NCBI RefSeq assembly: GCF_050315115.1
Contig: NZ_JBNPOJ010000006.1
Span: 47,393-111,392 of the forward strand
From: Peptoniphilus_A sp022767005
GTDB taxonomy: Bacteria; Bacillota; Clostridia; Tissierellales; Peptoniphilaceae
Reading direction: 5' to 3'
DNA: 64,000 nucleotides
This document shows, one piece after another, positions 25,962 to 35,123 of the stretch. The translations under genes and the position numbers were made by a program. Under the pieces are notes generated by a model, which was not told where the DNA came from, did no database searches, and worked only from the letters and a program-made list of their open reading frames with translations. How positions within the stretch are numbered: the stretch's first letter is position 1; each line of letters opens with the position of its first letter.

Positions 25962-26419
25962 TTCTTTGCTCCTTGTGCCATCTTAAAAATCCTATTAACT
26001 ATCTTAAATTATATTATACAATAAATTCATAACTTCTTATAGGTATAGGATTTTTATTATATAGCTTTTAAATTAATATTTTCTCAATAAAAGCTAATGT
26101 ATTCTACAAATCTTTTATAAATTTTCATTGCCCTCAAAACCTTAAAATTTAAGTCTTCTTTTCCATTTGTTTTTCTTCTATTCTCTTTAATTCGCCTTGT
26201 TTTAAAATTTTTTCATATGGATTATAAAATTCACTAAAAAATAAACATTGCATCAAAAAAAACGAGGACATTTAAGTTCCTCGTCTTTTTAATTATGGGG
26301 TTTTTATAGCTTCCTCTTTTATTGTAAAAATTATTAAGCAAATTATTTTATCAAAAAACTTAATAAAAATCAGTTTTTTTATATCCCAATGTCTCTCTGC
26401 GAATAATTTTTTAAAATAT
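25962..26419. other. Intergenic gap upstream of the RM operon
   Basis: Holds the RM operon promoter region and, at the other end, the 3' side of pepD. A 34-codon minus-strand frame (26149-26253, MQCLFFSEFYNPYEKILKQG) has no ribosome binding site and is not called. The only clear structure is the hairpin at 26258-26292. Confidence 0.5.
26258..26292 (+). terminator. Orphan terminator-like hairpin
   Basis: ACGAGGA, loop CATTTAAG, TTCCTCGT, then CTTTTT on the plus strand. No plus-strand gene ends here, and on the minus strand the T-run is also present (AAAAAAAA on the plus side), so it could stop transcripts leaving the region in either direction. Confidence 0.6.
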
Positions 26420-27868
26420 TTAATTTATCTCTCTAAGAAATACTTTAAAAGCTTCATAAAATTTAATTACAGAAGGTATATTTGCAGATTCTGATGGGCT
26501 GTGAAGTCCTGTGTGATTTGGACCAACACTAATTATATCTAAGTTAGGATTTTTTTCCAGTAAATACCCCGACTCTAATCCTGCTGCTGAAACCTTTACT
26601 TCTATTTTCTCATCAAGTTCCCTTTCAAAGATTTTTTTATAATCATTTCTTAATTTGCTTTCTGGGTCATATCTCCAACCTGGATATTTTGCATATCCTT
26701 CTACTTTGCCCTCAAATATATTGGCTATTGTGGAAATTTTATTAAGTGTATACTCAACTTGTGTTTTTTCCATAGCTCTTATTTCATTAACAAACTTAAC
26801 AGTATTATTTTCGATTCTCAATTCTCCTAAATTATTTGATGAAATTACTACATTATTTATTGGATCAACTTCAAATATTCCATTGGGATATAATTTAATA
26901 ATATTAATTATTTTATCTAGATCTTTTGGAGATATTGCCTCTTTATCTAATGTAAAGTCTTCGGAATTAACATAGATGATGTCTGAAAAAGCACTGTATT
27001 CGAAGTGAAGCTCTTCTTCAAACTCTTTAAGAATATTATCTAATTTATTTTTATCTAGGTTTGTACCTATTATTGCATAAGCCTCTCTAGGAATTGCAAG
27101 TCTAAATGTTCCACCAACAATATCTAAAAGTTCAATTTTATCTTCTAATTTTTCCAATAATCTAGATAAGAGTATAATGGCATTTCCTCTGCCCTTTTCT
27201 ATATCTTCGCCAGAATGACCACCTAGTAATCCTCCAACTTTAATTTTAAAAGTATTAAAAAATTTTCTTTCTTGTCTATTTATATCTAGTGAAAAAGTAA
27301 CTCCCATTCCACCATTACTTCCAGCAATAATCTCATCGTCTTGGCTATTGTCTATATTAATAGCTCTATCGCCTATTACCCAATCTTTCGAAAGATTGTT
27401 GACACCGCTAAAATCATCTTCTTCAACTGTGGTTAATATTGCTCTTATTGGCGGATGTGAAATTTCTTTATCCTCTAACACAGACATTATTATGGCTACG
27501 CCTAATCCATTATCTGCACCTAGTGTAGTTTTGCCACCTGTATTGAGTTCGTCTCCATCAATTTGTACAGGTATTGGGTCCCTGTCAAAATCGAAATCAA
27601 AACCATCTTTTTTCTGACATACCATATCTATATGAGCTTGTAAAATTAGTGTTTTCTTTTTTTCTCCACCCTTTTGACCATCTTTCATTATTACTAAATT
27701 ATATTTATCATCTTGTTTAACTTCTAAATTGTTTTTTTCAGCCCAATTTTTTAAAAAATCCGAAACCTTTTTTTCTTTAAAAGATGGTCGTGGTATTTCC
27801 GTAAGCATTAAAAAATTTCTTAAAACTTGTACTTCCTTTAGATCATTAATTGAATTAAATTTATTCAT
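26420..27868 (-). CDS. pepD: Aminoacyl-histidine dipeptidase (PepD, cytosol non-specific dipeptidase)
   Basis: 482-residue metallopeptidase of family M20 that hydrolyses a wide range of dipeptides in the cytoplasm. Metal and catalytic motifs: LQAHIDMVCQK (His/Asp), TTLGADNGLGVAI (bridging Asp), TTVEEDDFSGV (catalytic Glu pair), GLLGGHSGEDI, and near the end ISVGPNHTGLHSPSE (last ligand His). It follows the YfcC-type carrier gene by 10 bases on the same strand, suggesting import of peptides or amino acids coupled to their breakdown. Confidence 0.92.
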   Translation of the reverse strand: MNKFNSINDLKEVQVLRNFLMLTEIPRPSFKEKKVSDFLKNWAEKNNLEVKQDDKYNLVIMKDGQKGGEKKKTLILQAHIDMVCQKKDGFDFDFDRDPIPVQIDGDELNTGGKTTLGADNGLGVAIIMSVLEDKEISHPPIRAILTTVEEDDFSGVNNLSKDWVIGDRAINIDNSQDDEIIAGSNGGMGVTFSLDINRQERKFFNTFKIKVGGLLGGHSGEDIEKGRGNAIILLSRLLEKLEDKIELLDIVGGTFRLAIPREAYAIIGTNLDKNKLDNILKEFEEELHFEYSAFSDIIYVNSEDFTLDKEAISPKDLDKIINIIKLYPNGIFEVDPINNVVISSNNLGELRIENNTVKFVNEIRAMEKTQVEYTLNKISTIANIFEGKVEGYAKYPGWRYDPESKLRNDYKKIFERELDEKIEVKVSAAGLESGYLLEKNPNLDIISVGPNHTGLHSPSESANIPSVIKFYEAFKVFLREIN

Positions 27869-27877
27869 CTCTTCCTC

Positions 27878-29287
27878 CTAGAATGGTCCAAGTCCAATGT
27901 TTACTGCTATGATACAAGCAATTATTCCTATTAAATACCATAGTAAAACTAATTTCCAAAACCATTTAATCCACTTGCCATAGGATATTTTCATTAGTCC
28001 TAAGGCTACCATTATTGTAGCTTCAGCTGGTGAAAGTAAATTAGTTATACCATCGCCCATGTGATATGCAAGAGCAACAGTTTGTCTAGTTATTCCCAAA
28101 ACATCTGCCATAGGAACTAAGATAGGCATAACAATTACAGCCTTGCCTGATCCTGATGGAACAAATAGATTAATTATTGATATTACAATAAAGGAAAGTG
28201 GAGCAGATACTATTGATGGCAACTTTCCTAAAACTCCTGTCAAGGAATGAACTATAACATCAAGTATATGTCCTTCCATCATTATAATAGTTAAACCTCT
28301 TGCAAATCCTACACATAGACAAGGGTAAAGTAAGTCAGCTGCTCCATTTACAAAAGCATTAACTGTTTCATTAACAGGCTTTTCAGAAATACAAGCCATC
28401 ACTATTGTTAATAAAATAAATACTGCTGCCATTTCTCCTAAATAAAATTGAAATACTATTACTCCATATACAATACCTATAACTGCAAGCACAAAAGATA
28501 ATAGAACTAATTTATGTCTAATTGAAAATTCGACATTTGAAGAAATTTCTTCTCTATATTTACTTGTCTTATCAGCTTCATAGGATAAAGATAATTGAGG
28601 ATTTTTATGAATTTTGTCAGCATATCTATATATGTAAGCAATGGTTACAATAAGAGTTACAAGCCATAAAACTAATCTAAATCCAATGCCTGAATATGGT
28701 GGTAGCTGTGCTATTTGTTGCGATATTCCTAAAGTAAAAGGATTCATAACTCCACCTACATAACCAACAGCGACACCACAAATTCCTATGACTACACCTG
28801 TTATTGAGTCAAAGCCCAAGGCAAGACATAGAGTTATTTGCATAGGTAAAAAGGCAAGACATTCTTCAAAGTTTCCTAAGAAAGCTCCTCCCAATGCCCA
28901 CAATGTTACAAAAAATATAACTACTAATTTTTCTTTTCCCTTTAATTTAGTAGCTGTTCTCGAAATTAATGCCTCTAAAGCTCCAGTAGAGTTAAGCACT
29001 CCAAAAGCTCCTCCTATAATAAATAGGAATGAAGTAATTTCAGCTGATTCTACAAGTCCTTGATGAACTGAAGATAATACCTTCCAAGGTCCTACTGGAG
29101 TGTTTTTAATATAATGAAATGAATTTGGGTCAACCATTTCTTTTCCAGTTTCAGGGTCTAAAAGTCTAGTATATTCTCCCGCTGGAATCAAATAAGTAAG
29201 TATTGATACTACTACCATTAAAATACATATTAATAGCAAAGCATCAGGTGCCTTAAAATTTTTTAGTCTTTTTTTAGTTTTCTCCAT
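27878..29287 (-). CDS. YfcC-family (DcuC/ArsB-NhaD superfamily) membrane carrier
   Basis: 469-residue polytopic protein with about 12 spans, of the YfcC family of predicted basic amino acid, dipeptide or C4-dicarboxylate carriers. Signatures: ILTYLIPAGEYTRLLDPETG near the N-terminus, GTLWALGG-type region (FFVTLWALGGAFLGNFEE), GVAVGYVGGVMNPFTLGI, and the C-terminal NLFVPSGSGKAVIVMPIL with AYHMGDGITNLLSPAEATIM. The ATG at 29287 behind GGGAGG is preferred over a start nine codons earlier. Co-transcribed with pepD. Confidence 0.88.
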   Translation of the reverse strand: MEKTKKRLKNFKAPDALLLICILMVVVSILTYLIPAGEYTRLLDPETGKEMVDPNSFHYIKNTPVGPWKVLSSVHQGLVESAEITSFLFIIGGAFGVLNSTGALEALISRTATKLKGKEKLVVIFFVTLWALGGAFLGNFEECLAFLPMQITLCLALGFDSITGVVIGICGVAVGYVGGVMNPFTLGISQQIAQLPPYSGIGFRLVLWLVTLIVTIAYIYRYADKIHKNPQLSLSYEADKTSKYREEISSNVEFSIRHKLVLLSFVLAVIGIVYGVIVFQFYLGEMAAVFILLTIVMACISEKPVNETVNAFVNGAADLLYPCLCVGFARGLTIIMMEGHILDVIVHSLTGVLGKLPSIVSAPLSFIVISIINLFVPSGSGKAVIVMPILVPMADVLGITRQTVALAYHMGDGITNLLSPAEATIMVALGLMKISYGKWIKWFWKLVLLWYLIGIIACIIAVNIGLGPF

Positions 29288-29693
29288 AATAACCTCCCAC
29301 AAAAAATATAACACTGTGTGAAAACATTGTCAATCAAGCTTCGTCTACTTAATATAAACTTAGAATTTTGTTAGTATTTTTTTATAGTCTAGTATAAATT
29401 ATGCAAAGTATTAATTTAAAAAATTAAAATTCCTTTTTTAAGTAGCCTAGTTTAAATTATATTAAGTATAAATTAACAGATTCATGAGCAAAATTAATTT
29501 TTCTATATCGTTTTGTTAATATACTTTATTTCTTTATCTGGATAACAAATAAATAACATTATATAACGAGCCTAGTTTAATTTCAACTTTATTATGTAAA
29601 CTATTAGGAAAATTTTATTTTTTAAAAATTAATGAATTAAAGTAGTCATTTTGTATTTAAGTGGTATAATATAAATAAATCGGAGGTGTTATT
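29288..29693. other. AT-rich promoter region with three imperfect repeats
   Basis: Divergent intergenic region. It carries related segments: GTCTAGTATAAATTATGC (about 29386), AGCCTAGTTTAAATTATATT (about 29445) and AGCCTAGTTTAATTTCAACT (about 29569). A TATAAT at about 29666 and GGAGG at 29683 serve the repeat-protein gene. The repeats could be regulator sites or decayed duplications; no match is known to me. Confidence 0.4.
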
Positions 29694-31013
29694 ATGCGTG
29701 GCTTAATAATTATTGTTGCCATTATTGTAATCGTTTGCTATATCTTGTGGAGAAAAAATCAAAATACTCCAAACGCTAAAAAATCTATTGAGGCTAGAGA
29801 AAAACCTTCTGTTGAAAAAGTACATAAGACAGAAGAAATTAAAAATGATGATGCTATAAAAAAAGATGATTCTGTAAAGACTTTTGAAAGTAAGGACGAA
29901 AAAAAATACGATGCTTCCAGAAAAAAAGACCGTGCTAAAAAGAGAAGAGAAAAAAGAAGCTCAGAATCAAAGGAAATATTTGAAGTTCCTTCCGAAAAAA
30001 CTGAAAATAATAAAGTTGAACCTAAACCTGAGGTAGCTAAGGATAAAGCTACTGAACCAGTTAAAAATGTTGAAACTAAAACTGATGTTGCTAAGGATAA
30101 AACTACTGAACCTGTTAAAAAAGTTGAATCTAAGGCTGACGTTGCTAAGGATAAAGCTACTGAGCCTGCTAAAAATGTCGAATCTAAAGCTGACGTAGCT
30201 AAGGACAAAACTACTGAACCTGTTAAAAAAGTTGAATCTAAGGCTGACGTTGCTAAGGATAAAGCTACTGAGCCTGCTAAAAATGTCGAATCTAAACCTG
30301 ACGTTGCTAAAGACAAAACTACTGAACCAGTTAAAAATGTCGAACCTAAAGCTGACGTTGCTAAGGACAAAACTACTGAACCTGTTAAAAAAGTTGAACC
30401 TAAGGCTGACGTTGCTAAGGACAAAACTACTGAACCAATTAAAAAAGTTGAAACTAAGTCTGACGTTGCTAAGGACAAAACTACTAAACCAGTTAAAAAA
30501 GTCGAACCTAAAGCTGATGTTGCTAAAGATAAAACTACTGAACCAATTAAAAAAGTTGAATCTAAGCCTAAAAAAACAGTAGAAAAAACAATTTCCACAA
30601 ATGAAAAGTATGCAAACATAATTAATTCACTTGGCGAAAATCCATGGGATATAGACAGAGATAAAATTGGCGTTAAAGTTGAAGACGTAAAAACTAAAAA
30701 ATCTTTAGATGCCAATGAATTTGAAAACATAAATTTCAAAGAATCACTTACAGTAGAAAAACTAATTGAATTTTTAAATTGTGTAAGCACAAATCCAACT
30801 ATTTTAAACAGAAAAGAAAATATTATTTACGATTTTACAACTAAAAAAGAAGATGAAATCAAAAAAATCGCAGAAAGATATTCTCTTGAAAATTCTAGTT
30901 TTGACAAGGCAACTTCTGTATTAACTGTTGATAGAGAAAGCGCAAAGATTTTAGAAATTAGAGATATTTTAACAGCAAAGGAAAAGAGAATTTACTTTGA
31001 AACAAAATTTTAG
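29694..31013 (+). CDS. Membrane-anchored protein with ten 18-residue charged repeats
   Basis: 439 residues. Residues 1-20 form one membrane span (RGLIIIVAIIVIVCYILW) followed at once by RKNQ and a Lys-rich stretch, so by the positive-inside rule the bulk probably faces the cytoplasm. Residues ~113-292 are ten consecutive 18-residue repeats of the type DVAKDKTTEPVKKVESKA, rich in Lys, Glu, Thr and Pro. The last ~140 residues (after TISTNEKYANIINSL) look globular: a mix of helices and strands without a family I know. The layout anchor, flexible charged linker, end domain resembles ZipA in shape only. Monocistronic. Confidence 0.85.
   Translation: MRGLIIIVAIIVIVCYILWRKNQNTPNAKKSIEAREKPSVEKVHKTEEIKNDDAIKKDDSVKTFESKDEKKYDASRKKDRAKKRREKRSSESKEIFEVPSEKTENNKVEPKPEVAKDKATEPVKNVETKTDVAKDKTTEPVKKVESKADVAKDKATEPAKNVESKADVAKDKTTEPVKKVESKADVAKDKATEPAKNVESKPDVAKDKTTEPVKNVEPKADVAKDKTTEPVKKVEPKADVAKDKTTEPIKKVETKSDVAKDKTTKPVKKVEPKADVAKDKTTEPIKKVESKPKKTVEKTISTNEKYANIINSLGENPWDIDRDKIGVKVEDVKTKKSLDANEFENINFKESLTVEKLIEFLNCVSTNPTILNRKENIIYDFTTKKEDEIKKIAERYSLENSSFDKATSVLTVDRESAKILEIRDILTAKEKRIYFETKF
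30030..30569 (+). repeat. Tandem array, 10 x 54 bp, in frame
   Basis: Exactly 540 bases, ten copies of a 54-bp unit encoding DVAKDKTTEPVKKVESKA-like peptides. Units alternate at a few positions (TT/AT, VKK/AKN, ESK/EPK), with one degenerate first copy (EVAKDKATEPVKNVETKT). Copies 2-3 and 4-5 form near-identical doublets, suggesting recent unequal duplication; number may vary between strains. Confidence 0.9.
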
Positions 31014-31193
31014 TAAAATATAAAAGTCATAGAAATATGGCTTTTATTTTTTTGCCATTTTTTATGGTAAAAAATAGAATTTTAAACTCTATTGCTTTAC
31101 ATTAGTAATAAAAATTTGAAATGTATTAAAAATTTAACACAAACTTTGAATTTTTTTTACTTTTATATAATAGAATAATACTGAGGAGATTAT

Positions 31194-31664
31194 ATGAATA
31201 ACAAAAAAAGACTTGAAGAAATTATCGCCTTCTTAAATGAGAACACGAGATTTAAAGAAACAAAAAATTTCATACAACATGGAAACACCTCTGTCTATTC
31301 TCACGTTATTTCTGTCGCAAAAAAGGCAATTGAAATTGCTGAAAAATACAATTTAGATGTGGACATGGACTCACTTATAAGAGGAGCTCTACTTCACGAT
31401 TACTTTTTATACGATTGGCACGACGGCAAAAGAGAGCGATTAATCCATGGATTCACTCATCCAATGAAAGCATACTTAAATGCAAAGAGTGAATTAAAGA
31501 TAAATAGAATTGAAAGGGACATCATCCTTAAGCATATGTTCCCACTAACTATTCTTCCGCCAATGTATTTGGAATCTTGGATTGTAACTTATTCTGACAA
31601 ATATGTTTCCCTTGTGGAAACTGTTAGAAGAAAATCTATGAAAGTGGGTTTGGAAAATTTATGA
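31194..31664 (+). CDS. HD-domain phosphohydrolase-like protein
   Basis: 156 residues with the HD-superfamily metal motifs: HGNTSVYSHVISVAKKAIEI (first His), GALLHDYFLYDWHD (the HD pair) and further histidines in HGFTHPMKAYL and ILKHMFPL; a late Asp lies in VTYSDKYVSL. Such proteins hydrolyse nucleotides or phosphoesters. Preceded by GAGGAG. It overlaps the following membrane-protein gene by 4 bases, a pairing found in other Firmicutes. Specific substrate not evident. Confidence 0.88.
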   Translation: MNNKKRLEEIIAFLNENTRFKETKNFIQHGNTSVYSHVISVAKKAIEIAEKYNLDVDMDSLIRGALLHDYFLYDWHDGKRERLIHGFTHPMKAYLNAKSELKINRIERDIILKHMFPLTILPPMYLESWIVTYSDKYVSLVETVRRKSMKVGLENL

Positions 31665-32389
31665 ATATTAAGGAACTATATTTAATATTTTTTGTCTACT
31701 CCTTTATAGGTTGGTGCTGGGAAAGTTTCCCTTGCTCTACAATTGAGCTAGACAAAATTTATAACAGAGGATTTTTAATTGGACCTTTCTGCCCAATCTA
31801 TGGCATTGGTGCAACAATATCCTATTTGATGTTAAAAAACTTTGAATCTAACTTTTACATTTTTATTTACTCTGCACTTATGTCCTGCACAATTGAGTAC
31901 TTCATTGGTTACTTATTGGAAAGATTTTTTCACCAAAGATGGTGGGATTACGGCGCCTATCCATTTCAAATTAAAAGAAGAGTATGCCTTTACGGTTTAA
32001 TAGTTTTTGGAATGGCAAATATAATTATTGTTAAATACTTAACACCAGTTATGTTATTGTTTTTCTCTGCAGCTGGAGATAAAATTATTAGCTCAGTCGC
32101 CATCTTATTGACTTTAATCTTTGTAATAGATCTTGTTTTAACTCTAAACAATTTACTTGGACTTTCAAAAAGTCTTGACAAGATTTATTACGCACTAGAC
32201 GAGAGAAGCAAAAATTATTTTAATTATTTAAATGAATCTGACAGAATTGCAAATCTAAAATTAATGTCGGAGTCAAAAAAGTTTAAAGTAAAATTTGAAA
32301 ACTTCAATTCAAATTTAAAGGAACACGAAGAAAATTTAAAGAGAATTGATTACACAAAAATAAAAGACCTTTTTAGTGATAATTTTTAA
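31661..32389 (+). CDS. Putative ABC-transporter permease-like membrane protein (CmpB type)
   Basis: 242 residues, about five spans. The N-terminus FFVYSFIGWCWESFPCSTIE and GFLIGPFCPIYGIGA, then FHQRWWDYGAYPFQIKRRVC are diagnostic of the family labelled putative ABC-transporter type IV (ABC_trans_CmpB). The C-terminal ~75 residues are charged and probably coiled and cytoplasmic. No ATPase is adjacent, so a transport role is doubtful. Translationally coupled to the HD-domain gene. Confidence 0.85.
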   Translation: MNIKELYLIFFVYSFIGWCWESFPCSTIELDKIYNRGFLIGPFCPIYGIGATISYLMLKNFESNFYIFIYSALMSCTIEYFIGYLLERFFHQRWWDYGAYPFQIKRRVCLYGLIVFGMANIIIVKYLTPVMLLFFSAAGDKIISSVAILLTLIFVIDLVLTLNNLLGLSKSLDKIYYALDERSKNYFNYLNESDRIANLKLMSESKKFKVKFENFNSNLKEHEENLKRIDYTKIKDLFSDNF

Positions 32390-32412
32390 TCACAAAGGTC
32401 TTTTTTTTTTTA
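32362..32412 (+). terminator. Terminator between convergent genes (works both ways)
   Basis: AAAGACCTTT followed by GTGAT, loop, ATCAC, AAAGGTCTTT and ten T on the plus strand; on the minus strand a short T-run also follows the stem. It separates the CmpB-type gene from pyk. Confidence 0.85.
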
Positions 32413-32422
32413 CAAATTTTAT

Positions 32423-34162
32423 TTATCTTCTCACAGTTCCATCTATTGGATCTATTGTTATAATGTCTCCTGTTTTTATCTTTTCTGTGATGTTTTTCAC
32501 GCCAACAATTGCAGTTTTACCAAGAGAAATTGCAGCCACAGCTCCATTTGATGTAAAACCTGCCTCCTCTGTAATAAATCCTGAAGATCTTTCCATATAA
32601 GGAATCATCCTGCCATCAGTTCCGTTGCATACTATTATGTCCTTAGTCTTAAAGTTTTTTTCTAAATCTTCAATTCTATTTGCTACAACTGCTCGTGCCT
32701 TCTTTTTCTTTTTTCCAATTGCAGTTCCTCGTCCCAAAATTTCTGAAACATTTTCGATTTTTAATAAATTTGTAGAACCAGCAATGCCTGCCGGCACTCC
32801 TGCTGTCAATACAACTAAATCGCCAGATTTTATAAATCCCTTTGTAACTGCGACATCAATTGAGGCATCGATTAAATTGTCAGTATCTTTGAAATTTAAG
32901 ACTTTTACTGGCATAACGCCCCACACAATACTTAATTGATTTTTAATTTTTTCAAAGGGTGTTGATGCAATTATTGGCGTCTCCGGTCTAAATTTTGCAA
33001 TAGCTCTCGAAGTATTGCCCGAAGTTGTAGCAGTGATAATTGCCTTTGCGTGAAGATCTCTTGCAATTACACAAGCACTTTTGCCAATGGAGTTGGTCAT
33101 TGAATTTTCCACATCTCTCATTCTATTTTTCAAAATTTCTTCGTGATCAATTGTATTTTCCGTGTACTCCAAAATTTTTCTCATTGTAACAACTGCTTCA
33201 ATAGGATATTTTCCACTTGCAGTTTCTCCAGAAAGCATAACTGCACTTGTTCCATCTAAGACGGCATTTGCAACATCATTTGTCTCTGCACGAGTTGGCC
33301 TTGGATTTCTAATCATGGAGTCAAGCATTTGGGTTGCAGTGATTACAGTTTTTCCAACTATATTACATTTTTTTATAATTTCTTTTTGCACAATTGGTAC
33401 TGCTTCTGTTTCGATTTCTACGCCAAGATCTCCCCTTGCTACCATTATCCCGTCGGAAACTTCGATTATTTCGTCGATTAATTCTACTGCCTTTTGGGAT
33501 TCAATCTTTGAAATAATTTTTGTAGTGTAATCTTTTTCTTCTTCTAAAACCTTCCTTATTGCAAGGACATCTTCTCTACTTCTAATAAAAGATGCTGCGA
33601 TAAAGTCAACATCTTCCTTTATCCCAAATTTTATATCTTCAATGTCCCTTTCTGTTAGAGCAGGAAGATTTAAGTTTGAACCAGGCACATTTACACCCTT
33701 GTGAGATGAAATTGTTCCAGAATTTTTTACTTCTGTAATAATATCTTCGCCACGAATCTTTTTTACTTGTAGCTCCACAAGTCCGTCGTCAATTAATATT
33801 TTATCGCCTTCATTGACATCTTTATATAGCTCTTTATAGGAAATGCTTACAGTCTTTTTGTCGCCTAATAAATCCCTTGTAGTTAAAATAAATTCATCGC
33901 CTGAATCTAAAATAACTTCGCCATCTACATCGCCTAGCCTAATTTCCGGTCCCTTTGTGTCAAGCATTATGCCAATGGGAAGATCCATTTCTCGCCTTAA
34001 TTTTTTTATTCTGTCAATTTTTATTTTATGTTCTTCGTGGCTTCCGTGAGAAAAATTTAATCTAGCGACATTTACACCTTCTGTGAATAATCTTTTTAAA
34101 ATTTCTTCACTCTCACTTGAAGGTCCAATTGTAGCAACAATTTTTGTCTTTTTCATATTCAC
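32423..34162 (-). CDS. pyk: Pyruvate kinase
   Basis: 579-residue glycolytic enzyme making pyruvate and ATP from PEP. Signatures: TKIVATIGPSSES at the N-terminus, MLDTKGPEIRLG, IISKIESQKAVELIDEI (catalytic Lys), GIMVARGDLGVEIE and MLDSMIRNPRPTRAETNDVA. The extra C-terminal ~100 residues (ending IITIDPIDGTVRR) form the PEP-utiliser-like domain seen in Bacillus-type enzymes, which explains the length. Lies 2 bases after pfkA and completes the dnaE-pfkA-pyk operon. Confidence 0.97.
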   Translation of the reverse strand: MNMKKTKIVATIGPSSESEEILKRLFTEGVNVARLNFSHGSHEEHKIKIDRIKKLRREMDLPIGIMLDTKGPEIRLGDVDGEVILDSGDEFILTTRDLLGDKKTVSISYKELYKDVNEGDKILIDDGLVELQVKKIRGEDIITEVKNSGTISSHKGVNVPGSNLNLPALTERDIEDIKFGIKEDVDFIAASFIRSREDVLAIRKVLEEEKDYTTKIISKIESQKAVELIDEIIEVSDGIMVARGDLGVEIETEAVPIVQKEIIKKCNIVGKTVITATQMLDSMIRNPRPTRAETNDVANAVLDGTSAVMLSGETASGKYPIEAVVTMRKILEYTENTIDHEEILKNRMRDVENSMTNSIGKSACVIARDLHAKAIITATTSGNTSRAIAKFRPETPIIASTPFEKIKNQLSIVWGVMPVKVLNFKDTDNLIDASIDVAVTKGFIKSGDLVVLTAGVPAGIAGSTNLLKIENVSEILGRGTAIGKKKKKARAVVANRIEDLEKNFKTKDIIVCNGTDGRMIPYMERSSGFITEEAGFTSNGAVAAISLGKTAIVGVKNITEKIKTGDIITIDPIDGTVRR

Positions 34163-34163
34163 C

Positions 34164-35117
34164 TCATATTGAAACTATTTTTAGTATATCTAGTAAATCA
34201 TGTCTAAAAACCTTTTTTACTTTGAAAATTTCGTCAAAACTCATTTTTATCGCATTGCCATCTTTAAAACCAAGGGCAAGAGAATTGCCAAGTTTTGCTT
34301 CTTTTACTGCCAAGTATCCAAGCTCCGATGCCAAAATTCTATCAAAAATGCTTGGTGCTCCTCCTCTTTGAATGTAACCAAGAACAGTTACCCTTGTATC
34401 TATGCCTGTAAGTTTTTCAAACTCTTTTGCAAAATCAAAAGCAGATCCACAGCCTTCAGCCATAATAATTATGTGATGCTTTTTGCCTCTGTTCTTTCCC
34501 ATAATTGCCTTCTCTGCAATTTCATTTATATCTAAGGGAATTTCTGGCACAATAATTGATTCCGCACCGGAAGAAACTCCAGAATAAAGTGCAATATCGC
34601 CGCATTCTCTTCCCATTACTTCAACTACATTTGCACGACAATGTGACTCTGTGGTATCTCTAATATGGCTTACTGCTTCAGTTACAGTTTCTACTGCAGT
34701 CATAAATCCAATAGTAAAATCCGTGTATGCAAGGTCATTGTCAATAGAGCAAGGAATTCCAATTACATTTATTCCGCGATCTCTTAACATCTTTGCCCCT
34801 CTTAAACTCCCATCTCCACCAAGGACAATAAGTGCATCTATTTCAAAAATTTTTAGAGAATTTATCGCCTTCTCTAAGCCTTCTTCAGTCATAAATCTTT
34901 CAGACCTTGAAGTTGATAAAATTGTTCCTCCCCTTTGAATGATGTCGGCTACTGAAGACTGAACCAATTTTTCAAACTTTGCATCAATTAAACCTTCGTA
35001 ACCTCCGCTTATGCCAAAAACTTCTATACCCTCGTAAATACAAGTCCTAGTAACCGCTCTTATTGTGGCATTCATGCCTGGAGCATCGCCGCCACTTGTT
35101 AAAATTGCAATTCTCAT
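34164..35117 (-). CDS. pfkA: ATP-dependent 6-phosphofructokinase
   Basis: 317 residues, the standard bacterial PfkA length; phosphorylates fructose-6-phosphate. Motifs: LTSGGDAPGMNATIRA (ATP loop), GGDGSLRGA, and the active-site block GIPCSIDNDLAYTDFTIGF (usual family PxTIDND has Pro-Cys-Ser-Ile-Asp-Asn-Asp here), VEVMGRECGDIAL and GYIQRGGAPSIFDR. I prefer ATG 35117 (MRIAIL) to the GTG two codons upstream. Sits between dnaE (6-base gap) and pyk. Confidence 0.97.
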   Translation of the reverse strand: MRIAILTSGGDAPGMNATIRAVTRTCIYEGIEVFGISGGYEGLIDAKFEKLVQSSVADIIQRGGTILSTSRSERFMTEEGLEKAINSLKIFEIDALIVLGGDGSLRGAKMLRDRGINVIGIPCSIDNDLAYTDFTIGFMTAVETVTEAVSHIRDTTESHCRANVVEVMGRECGDIALYSGVSSGAESIIVPEIPLDINEIAEKAIMGKNRGKKHHIIIMAEGCGSAFDFAKEFEKLTGIDTRVTVLGYIQRGGAPSIFDRILASELGYLAVKEAKLGNSLALGFKDGNAIKMSFDEIFKVKKVFRHDLLDILKIVSI

Positions 35118-35123
35118 ACACAC

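Noticed and set aside
26149..26253. 34-codon minus-strand ORF before the pepD side gap
   Set aside because: No RBS or promoter and no recognisable sequence; likely chance or the tail of a lost gene.
30030..30569. Regularly spaced repeats as a possible CRISPR array
   Set aside because: Units are contiguous 54-bp coding repeats with no spacers, in frame with a protein. The 64-bp duplication at 62987-63114 also lacks spacers, and no cas genes are present.
29759..30790. 343-codon open frame on the minus strand across the 54-bp repeat array
   Set aside because: It is the antisense of a repetitive coding region: a stop-free 54-bp unit stays open in every copy. No RBS, and Ser/Leu-rich composition is just the complement of Lys/Glu codons.
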